A DNA stretch of 64,000 nt from an uncultured Clostridia bacterium (GTDB lineage Bacteria; Bacillota; Clostridia; Christensenellales; UBA1242). A program made the translations under genes and the position numbers. The notes under the pieces are model-generated. The model was not told where the DNA came from, did no database searches, and saw only the letters and a list, made by a program, of their open reading frames with translations. Within the stretch, counting starts at the first letter, position 1. Each line of letters begins with the position of its first letter. The stretch is from assembly GCA_934772525.1 (NCBI GenBank), contig CAKVMI010000003.1:124001-188000 (forward strand). Reading direction: 5' to 3'. Positions 9,455-19,200 of the stretch are shown piece after piece.

Positions 9455-9546
9455 TCCTAATTTCGCTGAAGTCAAAATAAATAAAACTTGTAAAATAATC
9501 AAAGACTACCAAAAAATGATTTTTATATACACTCAAACAAAAAATA

Positions 9547-9576
9547 AATCGAACCAGATAATTTGGTTCGATTTTG
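9547..9576. terminator. Bidirectional terminator
   Basis: AATCGAACCA pairs with TGGTTCGATT, with T/A runs on both sides. It lies between the converging acetyltransferase gene and the minus-strand gene at 9588. Confidence 0.7.
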
Positions 9577-9587
9577 TTTTTGCTTGT

Positions 9588-10334
9588 TCATTTAAACGGG
9601 AAATAATTCTCTACATTTTTATGGAACGCTTCATCCACTTTGTTTACAAGTTCCATATCTTCTGCTTTTGTAGAATCTATTGCTATTTCTTTTAATTTTA
9701 AAAACCCATTCTTGCAATTTATTCCTTTGTTAAGTTTAGTGATACCTTTTAATTGCTTACCAATGTCAAATCGTCTGAGTGAAAAATAATTCAGCCATTG
9801 TAAATGTTCTATTTTGTAACCTTTTAAATCAAAAGACATTCCCCTACCATTAAACACACAACTATTTGCCATTTTACCATATGTGGCACCAAATAAAGTT
9901 ACACATCTTTCGAATAAATTTTCTAGCAAAGTGCTATTGCTCTTTTCAAAATAATTGAAATCTGGCGGAAATGTTACCGATAAAAAATTTTGCACATTTT
10001 TACTTGTTGCACCTATATGCAAATTATATCCAACAGCTTCTGAATCATTTAATGAAGAAAAGAATGATACGGTATACCCTAAGTTTTCAAAATCAGCATC
10101 CTTTGTGTGGTTTACACCATTTTTTAAATCATTATAGAATTGCTCGTAACTCCAATTATAAATCTTTGCATCGTTTTTTTTATATACTGTTTTATAATTC
10201 GGTCGATGTTGCACCGGTAGTAATTCATTGAAAAACATCATTAAATCATATGCCTTATGTGCCAAATCGTCAAATAATAATTTACTCTCATCCGCTTCAC
10301 GGCATAAAAGCATTGTATAAAATTGCTTGTACAT
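9588..10334 (-). CDS. Uncharacterised 248-aa protein, possible immunity-type
   Basis: No signal peptide or membrane helix; a soluble mixed alpha/beta protein. It has a recognisable ribosome site (GGGAGA before the ATG). I do not firmly recognise the family. The overall look, with short aromatic-rich segments (WSYEQFYNDLKN, FERCVTLFGATYGKMANS) and an orphan position in an accessory region, is reminiscent of polymorphic-toxin immunity proteins such as the Imm52 type, but that is only an impression. It may be co-transcribed behind the LRR remnant and the DUF402 gene. Confidence 0.6.
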   Translation of the reverse strand: MYKQFYTMLLCREADESKLLFDDLAHKAYDLMMFFNELLPVQHRPNYKTVYKKNDAKIYNWSYEQFYNDLKNGVNHTKDADFENLGYTVSFFSSLNDSEAVGYNLHIGATSKNVQNFLSVTFPPDFNYFEKSNSTLLENLFERCVTLFGATYGKMANSCVFNGRGMSFDLKGYKIEHLQWLNYFSLRRFDIGKQLKGITKLNKGINCKNGFLKLKEIAIDSTKAEDMELVNKVDEAFHKNVENYFPFK

Positions 10335-10357
10335 TACAAATCTCCCTAATTACCCAC

Positions 10358-10625
10358 CTACTTCTTCCACTCGACAATCGAATTTTTGGTATCGTAATAC
10401 CAGAAATTACCAGTGTATTCGCCGTTTTCATTTACATCGGGTTCGGTTTCGCTGTAATATAATAATAAATGGTGCAACGCCATAATCCACCCTTAACTTG
10501 TGGATTGGCTTCTAGTTCTTGTACTGTGCCCTTGTAATATGCAACTGGAACATAACTATATCCGTCAAAAGCATTGCCGGCAATTGAGTAACGCTTGAAG
10601 GTATTACAATTTTTTTAACCTTCAT
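10358..10625 (-). pseudogene. Broken BspA-type leucine-rich-repeat protein remnant
   Basis: Three successive frames read as one protein. ATG with an AAAGGAAG site gives MKVKKIVIPSSVT. After a one-base loss the next frame gives SIAGNAFDGYSYVPVAYYKG. After a second shift the third frame gives YSETEPDVNENGEYTGNF and WYYDTKNSIVEWKK and stops. IPSSVTSIAGNAF is the LRR_5 repeat signature, and the YYSETEP...G.FWYYD ending is the usual C-terminus of BspA-like surface proteins in Clostridia. The N-terminal repeats and any signal are missing, so this is a truncated, twice-frameshifted relic; sequencing error cannot be excluded for the shifts. Confidence 0.65.
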
Positions 10626-10681
10626 AACTCTTCCTTTGTTAAATTGCAAAATTTTTGAGTTTAACTTTAATTTTTAACGCT

Positions 10682-11239
10682 CTACTTTAACCCTAAAGAT
10701 GTTTTTATTCGATACAAGTCAAATTGGCACCTGTTTACAATATCGTTTTTCTGTTCTCTAAGTTCTTGCATTAATTTTGTTGCTATCTCGTAACCGGCGT
10801 TGTAAGTACTTTCATCAATTTTGCCTTCTTTCTTCGCCATTTTAAACTCGGCTTCGTCATCTAAGCGAATATAGTAACCCATTTCTGTAATGGTTGGGCA
10901 TTCCATTGTAACATCAAGATATAAGTCATCATACCAAGGCACATCGTTTTCTATACCAGAACCATTGTTTATATCAAAATAGAAGCATAATGGTCTATTT
11001 TGTGTATCAAAAAAAACACGGCAATTATATTTTCTATTCAAAGGAACGTATTCTAAAATGGAGTACCCTTTATCTAGACCCACATATTTTTTGCCATTAC
11101 AAAAAGCCGTTAGCGGTTTAGAAATTTCCTTTACATATTTTAGTGCTATGTACCCATTAAGTTTTTCGTCTTTTTCAAGATACCATTCTTTATCCAACAC
11201 TTCTCTCATATAAATTTTATCTATAAACTTTTGTCGCAT
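10682..11239 (-). CDS. DUF402 domain protein
   Basis: 185 aa, soluble. The central block (RVFFDTQNRPLCFYFDINNG, then VPWYDDLYLDVTM) matches DUF402, in which a beta barrel is followed by acidic residues. DUF402 proteins include nucleoside-diphosphatase-like enzymes and an RNase G/E-like subgroup, so phosphoester or RNA chemistry is possible but not shown. The C-terminal third is helical. An AAAAGGAG site precedes the ATG. It lies upstream of the LRR remnant on the same strand. Confidence 0.75.
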   Translation of the reverse strand: MRQKFIDKIYMREVLDKEWYLEKDEKLNGYIALKYVKEISKPLTAFCNGKKYVGLDKGYSILEYVPLNRKYNCRVFFDTQNRPLCFYFDINNGSGIENDVPWYDDLYLDVTMECPTITEMGYYIRLDDEAEFKMAKKEGKIDESTYNAGYEIATKLMQELREQKNDIVNRCQFDLYRIKTSLGLK

Positions 11240-11439
11240 AAAAATCTCCTTTTATAAATATCGCTTTCCTATCAAATTTAGAATACCATAAATTTCATTA
11301 ATTTCAAAGTAATATAAAAAACTTTTTTATTACATATTTTGAATGCCATCACGTTTAATAAGTTAAATTATTAAATTTTAGAATTTTTACTTGTATTTTT
11401 TAGTGAATAAAGTATAATTATATAAAAGGAGAAAAAATT

Positions 11440-11865
11440 ATGTATTGTAAAAATTGTGGGAGTGAACTAACTGGCGGAGCAGAATATTGCTCTAATTGCG
11501 GAACAAAAGTAACCGAAACTTACCAAAGTAGCACTACTCTTAACTCATCAACCACTGACTCAAACAAAAAAACTGGCTTGCATACTTGTGCTTTTGTATT
11601 TATGGTTCTTAGCATATTTTCGGTATGCGGAAGTGCTATAACTATCTGGGCTAGTAATATTTACCTTGAAAACACCGGGTATATGATGTTTAGCACACTT
11701 GTTTCGCTTGCTTGGATAATACCAATGACCATTAAGGTTTACCGAGCAAAAAGCACAACCGAACTAACAATGGGATTTAAAATTTGTACATTATTATTTG
11801 TAAATGTAATTGCTGGAATATTATTAATTTGTGATAGCAATAGCAATAATAACAATAACAATTAA
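11440..11865 (+). CDS. Zinc-ribbon membrane protein
   Basis: 141 aa. An N-terminal zinc ribbon (C3-x2-C6 and C17-x2-C20, CKNCGSELTGGAEYCSNCG) is followed by a Ser/Thr-rich linker and three hydrophobic helices (about 48-70, 78-98 and 112-136). The end is Asn-rich (SNSNNNNNN). This zinc-ribbon-plus-membrane layout is common in Clostridia, but the function is unknown. AAAAGGAG ribosome site; TATAAT-like -10 at about 11413. Monocistronic. Confidence 0.8.
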   Translation: MYCKNCGSELTGGAEYCSNCGTKVTETYQSSTTLNSSTTDSNKKTGLHTCAFVFMVLSIFSVCGSAITIWASNIYLENTGYMMFSTLVSLAWIIPMTIKVYRAKSTTELTMGFKICTLLFVNVIAGILLICDSNSNNNNNN

Positions 11866-11913
11866 TTTGGTTAAAATAAAAGCAAACCTGAATTAAACAT
11901 TTACTTTCAAAGC

Positions 11914-11943
11914 AAAAAGACGCACTAAATTAATGCGTCTTTT
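11914..11943. terminator. Bidirectional terminator
   Basis: AAAAAGACGCA pairs with TGCGTCTTTT around a 9-nt loop. It serves the zinc-ribbon gene (+) and the collagen-like lipoprotein gene (-). Confidence 0.8.
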
Positions 11944-11964
11944 GATTTTTATATTTTAAATTTT

Positions 11965-14394
11965 TTAATCTTGATTCATTTCAACATTTAGTACATTCCC
12001 TTCTTCTACAAGGGTTAGAGTCATATAAGTTTCTCCGTCTTCGCCGTAATAAATCTTATTGTTTGCATCTATTTCAAATGTGAACATATGCATTGCGTCT
12101 TCGCCATTTATCATTTTAAATATACCAATAGTATATTCTTTTCCGCCAACTGTAAATGTACACTTATCTACTGCATAACGTGTACCTTCTTCCATTTCGC
12201 TAGATGTGTAAGTTGTTCCGCCAGTTTGTGCAAGTGGAACTAATCTATTTGTAGCTTTATCTAGTTCAAAAAACATTATACATTCGCCATCAATTGCTCT
12301 AATAACTAAAGTTTCGGTTTCGGTAGCTTCACGCAAAATTTCGTATTTGCATTGCCCTTTTAAAACTTTATCACTACCATTAACATAAAATTTTTGAGCA
12401 ATTCCACCTTCATAAAGGTCTACAGCTTCATATGATGTAAAGTTTTTCAAATACTCACTGAAATAAAGGGTATTTAAAGGTTCTTTTCCCGTTAAATCTA
12501 CCTTAACGTATACGCTAATTTCCATTTCGCCTACTGCATTGGTACCTTCTTCAGAGGTTCCTATGTATTTAACTGTTACATATTGTCTGCCCAATTTTGA
12601 AGTATCTATTCCGCTTAGGTCTATCATAGTTTCGTTTATTGTTATTATTTTTGAATCATTACCATTAATAGGTTCAAAGTAATTAATTCTTACTTCTCTT
12701 CCAATTAAAGTTGTATATATTTGTTGGGTTAGGTCTTCACGGGTTGTATCTTTTAGTATAACCAAATCATCTAAACTTTCTGAAGTTTGTATACTTTGGA
12801 TATTATTTATTGCTTTATTATATAAATTCACCCAAATGTTTAAATTCTTATTATTATACTTAACATTTTTCTCTACTAATTGTGCAACGGTAAAATCTAT
12901 GTCGGATAATTGTTCACTAAAAGTAGATAATGGAACTATTATACTACCGCCAACTTCGTACTCTGAACCTAAATGTATTGATATTGATAAATCTACATCT
13001 GGAACAGCGTTTACACTATTTACAGGTATTGCACTTACATATGAACCATTTCTCATTACTGTTGAACTATAGTCTATAATATCGTTGTCGGTGTAGGTGC
13101 AAAGTCTAAACCTCGTGTCGCATGAATAGTCTTTAAACTTATAAGTAGTTAAACTGCTATTTCTTACTGAACTATCAAAGTCTACGCCAGATAAATCAAC
13201 AAGCATATTGTTAGTTGCTTTTTTTGCGTAGTAATAACTTGCACCACCTACTTGTATTTGGAATTCTAAACGTTCATTGTCGTCAAATACGTTTGAATTA
13301 ACCTTAATTGCTCTATCTAAACCTTTAGTTGCAGAAATGAAAGTTGCTCGAGTTTCTTCGGATTTTAAAGATGAAGTTAATGTAGTTTCATCCATTAAGT
13401 AAACTGTTAAATAATTAGTTGCACTTCCATAAGAAATTGCTACTGTATTACCTGCACTTACTTGTGGGTTGGAAATTGGTTCTACGGTACATTCGCTTAA
13501 TGGAACGATTTTGGTTCTACCATTAGAATATTCTACCGTTGCGCTTAAGCCTTCTAAATTTGGAGTATAGTTAACTTCTCCAGAACCTTCTTCTGTAGAA
13601 GCCGTCCAAATGACATAACTGGTATTTGCCATTAAAGAAGTTTCACTTATGGAACTTGCATCATAAACTCTCAAAGTTTTTGTTTCTAAATGCCCGTTAT
13701 ATGCTATTTTTACTTGGTATTCTCCAACTAAAGAATAATCTATTTGAACGCCTTCGTCTAGGATAATCATATCCTTAGTTAGTGGAACGTCCATTTCTGA
13801 AGTACCATCTTCAAATAGAATATTTAATTTATCTTCAAATACTGGTTCCCCACTAGTTTTTGCAACATAAATTGTGTCGCTTGAATTATTTACGCTAATT
13901 TGCTCAGCCTTTGGTGGAATTGGCATAACAACATCCTTTTTGGTGTCGTCAGAATAATAGATAGTAATATACACTACCGCTTTTCCGCCTGAATAACCAT
14001 ACTTACATTCTACATTAACAACGGTTGGAGCACTTGTACCGTCATTTCCTTTATCGCCTTTTGGACCCTGAACGCCTGCAGCACCAGGATCGCCCTTACT
14101 ACCCTTTTCGCCTGCAGCACCAGGATCACCCTTACTACCCTTTTCGCCAGTTGCTTTTACGTTAGACTTTACGCCATCTATTACCCAATGGCCGTCTTCA
14201 CTAATACTTATGGTGCTTTTTGCACCCTTTAGACTTTCTAACCATTCCTTCTCGGTACCTTCAAAGCCATTTTCTACAGCAAGTTCGTATGCGGTTTTAC
14301 CTTGACCATCGCAACCTGTTAATAATATAGGTGTAGATGCACAAACGCAAAGCGAAGCCATAGCCACAATTTTTTTAAAATTAATCTTTTTCAT
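11965..14394 (-). CDS. Surface lipoprotein with collagen-like repeats
   Basis: I place the start at the ATG at 14394, giving 809 aa: an AAGGAG site precedes it and the product begins MKKINFKK with a signal peptide and lipobox LLTG-C28. A frame 12 codons longer lacks such support. Next comes AYELAVENGFEGTEKEWLES, the usual lead into collagen modules, then twelve Gly-X-Y triplets (83-118) including two identical GEKGSKGDPGAA units. The rest (~690 aa) looks like bacterial Ig-like domains (VVYITIYYSDDTKKDVVMPI). It is probably a lipid-anchored adhesin or surface fibre; ligand unknown. Confidence 0.85.
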   Translation of the reverse strand: MKKINFKKIVAMASLCVCASTPILLTGCDGQGKTAYELAVENGFEGTEKEWLESLKGAKSTISISEDGHWVIDGVKSNVKATGEKGSKGDPGAAGEKGSKGDPGAAGVQGPKGDKGNDGTSAPTVVNVECKYGYSGGKAVVYITIYYSDDTKKDVVMPIPPKAEQISVNNSSDTIYVAKTSGEPVFEDKLNILFEDGTSEMDVPLTKDMIILDEGVQIDYSLVGEYQVKIAYNGHLETKTLRVYDASSISETSLMANTSYVIWTASTEEGSGEVNYTPNLEGLSATVEYSNGRTKIVPLSECTVEPISNPQVSAGNTVAISYGSATNYLTVYLMDETTLTSSLKSEETRATFISATKGLDRAIKVNSNVFDDNERLEFQIQVGGASYYYAKKATNNMLVDLSGVDFDSSVRNSSLTTYKFKDYSCDTRFRLCTYTDNDIIDYSSTVMRNGSYVSAIPVNSVNAVPDVDLSISIHLGSEYEVGGSIIVPLSTFSEQLSDIDFTVAQLVEKNVKYNNKNLNIWVNLYNKAINNIQSIQTSESLDDLVILKDTTREDLTQQIYTTLIGREVRINYFEPINGNDSKIITINETMIDLSGIDTSKLGRQYVTVKYIGTSEEGTNAVGEMEISVYVKVDLTGKEPLNTLYFSEYLKNFTSYEAVDLYEGGIAQKFYVNGSDKVLKGQCKYEILREATETETLVIRAIDGECIMFFELDKATNRLVPLAQTGGTTYTSSEMEEGTRYAVDKCTFTVGGKEYTIGIFKMINGEDAMHMFTFEIDANNKIYYGEDGETYMTLTLVEEGNVLNVEMNQD
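14071..14142. repeat. 36-bp tandem repeat coding collagen triplets
   Basis: Two nearly identical 36-bp copies encode the unit GEKGSKGDPGAA twice in the lipoprotein gene. Such Gly-X-Y repeats can expand or shrink by slippage. Confidence 0.7.
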
Positions 14395-14578
14395 CTTTAC
14401 ATCTCTCCTTAAAATTTTTTGTACAAACATTATATCATATGAATTTTGAGTTTTCCAAACAATTAATTACTGATACCAATTTTAAATTGTGCAAAAATGA
14501 ATTTATTTTGTAATAAATTGAAATATTTTCGTTAAAATATCTAAAATTGCAAAAATTGCATATTATTAAAATTTTATT

Positions 14579-14608
14579 TTGCATTTGAACTTTTGAGTAT
14601 ACTATAAT
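14579..14608 (+). promoter_or_regulatory. Promoter of the DUF1846 gene
   Basis: -35 TTGCAT (14579-14584), 18-nt spacer, -10 TATAAT (14603-14608), then a GAAGGGG ribosome site before the ATG at 14630. Confidence 0.6.
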
Positions 14609-14629
14609 TAACTGAGAAGGGGAAAACAT

Positions 14630-16108
14630 ATGAAAAAATCTTTTGATAATGATAAGTACATTGAATTACAAAAAGAGAACATATTAAAGCGAATTGATAT
14701 GTTCCAAAACAAGTTGTATTTAGAAATGGGCGGAAAATTGTTTGACGACCTGCACGCCAGCCGAATTTTGCCGGGTTTTGAAAGTAATATAAAAACCAAA
14801 TTATTAATTTCACTAAAAGACAAGTTGGAAATAGTTATTTGCATTAATGCAAGTGATATAGAAAAAAACCGCATTAGAGCAGATTCTGGACTAAGTTATG
14901 AAAACGAAGTATTACGACTAATAGATAGTTTTAGATCGCTTGGACTATATGTTTCTAGTGTAGTAATTACTCTATTTAAAGGTCAACCTAGTGCCGAAAA
15001 GTTTGCAACAAAACTCACTCGTCATGGCGAAAAAGTGTATTTTCATACATACACAAAAGGCTACCCTAACGATATTGAAACCATTGTTTCAGACGAAGGC
15101 TATGGCAAAAACCCATATATAGAAACCACTAGACCGCTTGTAATAGTCACCGCTCCGGGTCCAAATAGCGGAAAACTTGCAACGTGCTTATCTCAACTAT
15201 ATCACGAATACAAGCGTGGGGTAAATGCTGGATATGCAAAATTTGAAACCTTCCCCGTATGGAATTTACCTTTAAAGCACCCCGTAAACGTTGCCTATGA
15301 AGCAGCAACCGCCGACATTAAAGACATTAATATGCTAGACTTTTATCACCTAAATACTTATGGCGAAACAGCAGTAAACTACAATCGCGACCTTGAAGTA
15401 TTTCCCGTTGTTAAAAATATCTTAAAAAAGATTACTGGCAAAGAAATATATAACTCCCCTACCGATATGGGCGTAAATAAAATTGGTTTTGCAATTATGG
15501 ATGATGACGGCGTTCAACTTGCATCTAAAAAAGAAGTCGTTAGAAGATATTACTCCTATCTTGTAGCATACAAAAAAGGTCAGACAACTCAAGATACTGT
15601 AGATAAAGTAAAATTTTTAATGAACGAATTAGATATTAATGATAGCATTTTGCCTTGTATAGATTATTCTCGTAAAATTTATGAAGAAACAAAATGTAAT
15701 TGTGTGGCAATAGAGCTAGAAGATGGCACTTTAATATACGGCAAGCAAAAAGAAGTTTTATCCGCCCCAGCTTCTATGGTAATTAATGCCGTTAAACATA
15801 TTGCAAAGATTGAAGATGATGTAGATTTGATATCTGACGCCGTGCTTAAACCAATTCTCGAATTAAAGCACGACTGCTTAAATTTAAAAACCGCAAGACT
15901 TACTCTTTCGGATGTTTTAACCGCCCTATCTATTTGTTCGGTTACCAACCCAATAGCAAAAAAATGTTTGCACTCACTAAATGAACTTCGTGGAACTGAC
16001 GCACATAGCACATTTATACTATCCGCCGACGAAGAAAAAACATTAAAACAATTAGGTATAAATATTACAAGCGAACCAAACTTTATAAATAACAATTTAT
16101 TAGTATAA
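14630..16108 (+). CDS. DUF1846 (UPF0371) family protein
   Basis: 492 aa, full family length. The N-terminal half carries the typical DUF1846 blocks (LHASRILPGFESNIKTKLL, ICINASDIEKNRIRADSGLSYE, VTAPGPNSGKLATCLSQLYH), then KFETFPVWNLPLKHPVN and YHLNTYGETAVNYNRD. Known structures show a P-loop-like N-domain joined to an alpha/beta domain; the biochemical role is not established. The gene is monocistronic between its own promoter and a terminator at 16169, convergent with the sigma-like gene. Confidence 0.92.
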   Translation: MKKSFDNDKYIELQKENILKRIDMFQNKLYLEMGGKLFDDLHASRILPGFESNIKTKLLISLKDKLEIVICINASDIEKNRIRADSGLSYENEVLRLIDSFRSLGLYVSSVVITLFKGQPSAEKFATKLTRHGEKVYFHTYTKGYPNDIETIVSDEGYGKNPYIETTRPLVIVTAPGPNSGKLATCLSQLYHEYKRGVNAGYAKFETFPVWNLPLKHPVNVAYEAATADIKDINMLDFYHLNTYGETAVNYNRDLEVFPVVKNILKKITGKEIYNSPTDMGVNKIGFAIMDDDGVQLASKKEVVRRYYSYLVAYKKGQTTQDTVDKVKFLMNELDINDSILPCIDYSRKIYEETKCNCVAIELEDGTLIYGKQKEVLSAPASMVINAVKHIAKIEDDVDLISDAVLKPILELKHDCLNLKTARLTLSDVLTALSICSVTNPIAKKCLHSLNELRGTDAHSTFILSADEEKTLKQLGINITSEPNFINNNLLV

Positions 16109-16168
16109 TTAATAAAACCTTTTAACAGATGATAAAACTTTGTTGAAAACTTATTATCAAAAATAGAA

Positions 16169-16202
16169 AAAAGTATTAAGAAACAAGTCTTAATACTTTT
16201 TA
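16169..16202. terminator. Bidirectional terminator
   Basis: AAAAGTATTAAGA pairs with TCTTAATACTTTT, with A/T tracts on both sides, between the converging DUF1846 and sigma-like genes. Confidence 0.8.
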
Positions 16203-16204
16203 TT

Positions 16205-19200
16205 TTACTTTTCGCTTGCAACTTCGCTAACGTTTACTAATTCTAACACTTCTTTTATACTTAAATTACTATTGTGTGCGTTTAATCTTTCATAAATTGC
16301 TTGTAGTTTTTTACGCAATTCATTTCGAGTTCTAGTTTTAAAATTATGTATTGAACCATCTGCACCATAGGATGTTATATTTTTTAAATCTAAGTACTTT
16401 TGTGCCATAAATTTATCTTTATCACTCTTCAATAGTTTTAATATATCGGAAATTTCGACTTCTTGCAATTTATATATCAATTCAAAATTTATGTCGGTAT
16501 CTACCCTATCATACAATAAAAATATTAATCGTAGAGCCTTTTCTTCTGCTGTATTTTCGATTGAATGTTGTTTGTTTGCGTCTTGTAAAAATAATTCATA
16601 AAACCCTTCGTATGCAACAGCTTTTTTCTTTAAAATTGCAAGGTCTATCACTTCTTCTTTGCTTTTTGAACCTAAATAATGCACTTTATCGTCAATTTTA
16701 CTAGAACTTATAACTCTCATTGCATTTTTATGAAATTCTTGTTTTTCTTCTTTGGTCATATTCTCTTCACTTGAAATAAGTTTTAGGGTTTTTAGCATAA
16801 GATTATTTAACGCGGTGTAGTCTTCTACATTTTCAAAGTAAGTAATAAAATTATCTACCGAAGCATTATCTCTAACAATTTCTCCGTTAAAGTATGCAGG
16901 AATTAAATTTAATAAATGCAATACTTTTACCTTCTTTTCCCACTCTTTAGTAAATGCTTCCGTCTGCTTAACATTTTCTAGTTTTTTTACATCTCCATTT
17001 GCAAATATTTCATTATTTGCTTCTGGGAAAATTTGTAATGCAAGTGTTTTGTATTTTTGTAATTCCTTTATACCTATTCCCGACCTTTCAGATAATGAAT
17101 CTAATCTTTCTCCATACGCCATATTTTGAATAATACTATTGCAAATCATAATCTTTCTAGCAATTATATGAGATTGCTCTTTAACTGCTTCTTCTATTTC
17201 TTCAGGTGTACTTCTTAAAATATTTGCCATTACTTGTGGGTTTTCATCCAAATAGATTCCAAATTGGAATGTTAAATTTTTATCGAGTGACTGAAATAAT
17301 TTTGAAAAATCTACTTTGTTTAGTATTTTAAATGTTCCAGGACTTGACTCTGCCGTTACACCAAACGCTTTATTAATAAATTGCATTTTCTTAGCGGGAA
17401 CTTCTTCCATTTTTTTAATATTTTCTAAAATATCTTCTCTATAGTTTTTAAAACTTGTTTCTTTAATGGTACCGATGTTATCTACAAAATCGCCTTCTTC
17501 AAAGGCGTTATTGCTTACTTCTTTTTTGCCGTTGTACAAGTAGTCGTATACCGATTTATAATAATTTACCCTAGTACTGGTTAGTCCAAGTTTTGCACCA
17601 ACCGCTACAAGATCATTTTGTAACTTTAATTCGTAATCTACGTTATTTGATGTAGTTAATAAATTTGTTAAATAACGGCACGCCCTTGCTCTTTCATTTC
17701 TTAAAGAACCATATCCGCATTTTACACCTTCATTTTGGAGTTGCCTTGCTTTTGCAATAAGCGATTCTTCAGACGACATCATATCGGCATAAGTTTTTGG
17801 CAAAAAGCTTAGTAATTTATTTATATTAAGACCATCTGCCATCTTTATAAGCGCACGCTTTTCGTTTTCTGGCATAACTCTAGTGTATGTAAGCATTTTT
17901 ACAAGTTTTTCTCCTAAAATTGCTTCTTTAATTTCTTTTCGTGTTTTTTCTATCTGTTCGGCCTTTTCATCGATATCTGGTCTTTTGATGCCCTTAAAGA
18001 ATGTAGCGTAAGCATAGAACTTTTTGGCCTTAGGACTTGAATTTATAAATTCGTTATAAACCCCTGATTGCTTTATAATAGTTTTTACATCTGCATCTGA
18101 GTAATTTTTTGACTCTTCACACTCGTCAATTAACTTTTGAAAACTGCTTCTTGCGTATCTTATTCGTGAATAAATAATTTCCTTAGTTACCCACATTGAT
18201 TCTACAAATTCTTTATTTATGGGTTCATTTATAGCATGACACAATATAGGCACTTCTTTTTCGTTAAAAAATGAAAGTATGTCATATACGGTAACACTTT
18301 TTTTGAACTTGCTAAAATCATAATCTTTACCTAGCAAATAAACTAATAGTTTTTGAGTTTCGTTTAATTCAGGCTTATCCTTAACTTCGTAAATGCTATT
18401 ACCTATCACAAAATTTGATGGCTGTTTTGGTTCTTCTGGTTTAGCAATATTTGGTGAAGAATTTTTATTTTCTAGTTGAGTTTCTTGGTATGTTGTATAG
18501 CTTGTTTTTCTTGGTACTGGACACGCATATCCTAAAAAGATATGTCTATATTTTCTGTACCACAAAAGTGCGTCTTCTTCCTTTTTAAAATTAAGTTTTT
18601 TAGCAACATTACTAAAGGACTCGCCACCGCTAACCATTTCTCCAACAGCCTTTGCTCGGGTTAATAATTGTGTTAGTTCTCTGCTTGTTACTTGAATTTT
18701 TTGATAAACGGCTTGGTGTGATATGTTTAAATTGCATTTTTTAATTATATCTCTACAAGAAATGCCTTCAATTTTATTAAGAACAAACAATCTTTCATCC
18801 TTCTCGCTAAAATACTGCATTGCTCTATTAAATATGCCATTATAGTCTTCGGCAAACATTTTTTCTAAGCGGTATATCTCTTCATCTTCATCGGGTAAAA
18901 TTTGTCCTAAGTTAATATCATCACCATCTTTAGTTCTGCCAATCGAATCTTCGAAATATTTTAAATTTGGAGAAACAAGCGGGTCATTTTTTTCTTTAGC
19001 ATAATATTTATCTATTGCCGTTCTTGCAAAATTTTTGATGATACTCATAGCATAAGTAGAAAATTTATAACCTTTTTCGGGATCAAAGTTCTTTATTGAA
19101 TACATTAAGCCGTCTTGAATAGCGTCATCTATTTTTTCTTCTAGTACTCTACTTTGCATTCCCCTTTTTTCAAAAATTAACGACTTACGAGACATAGTTA

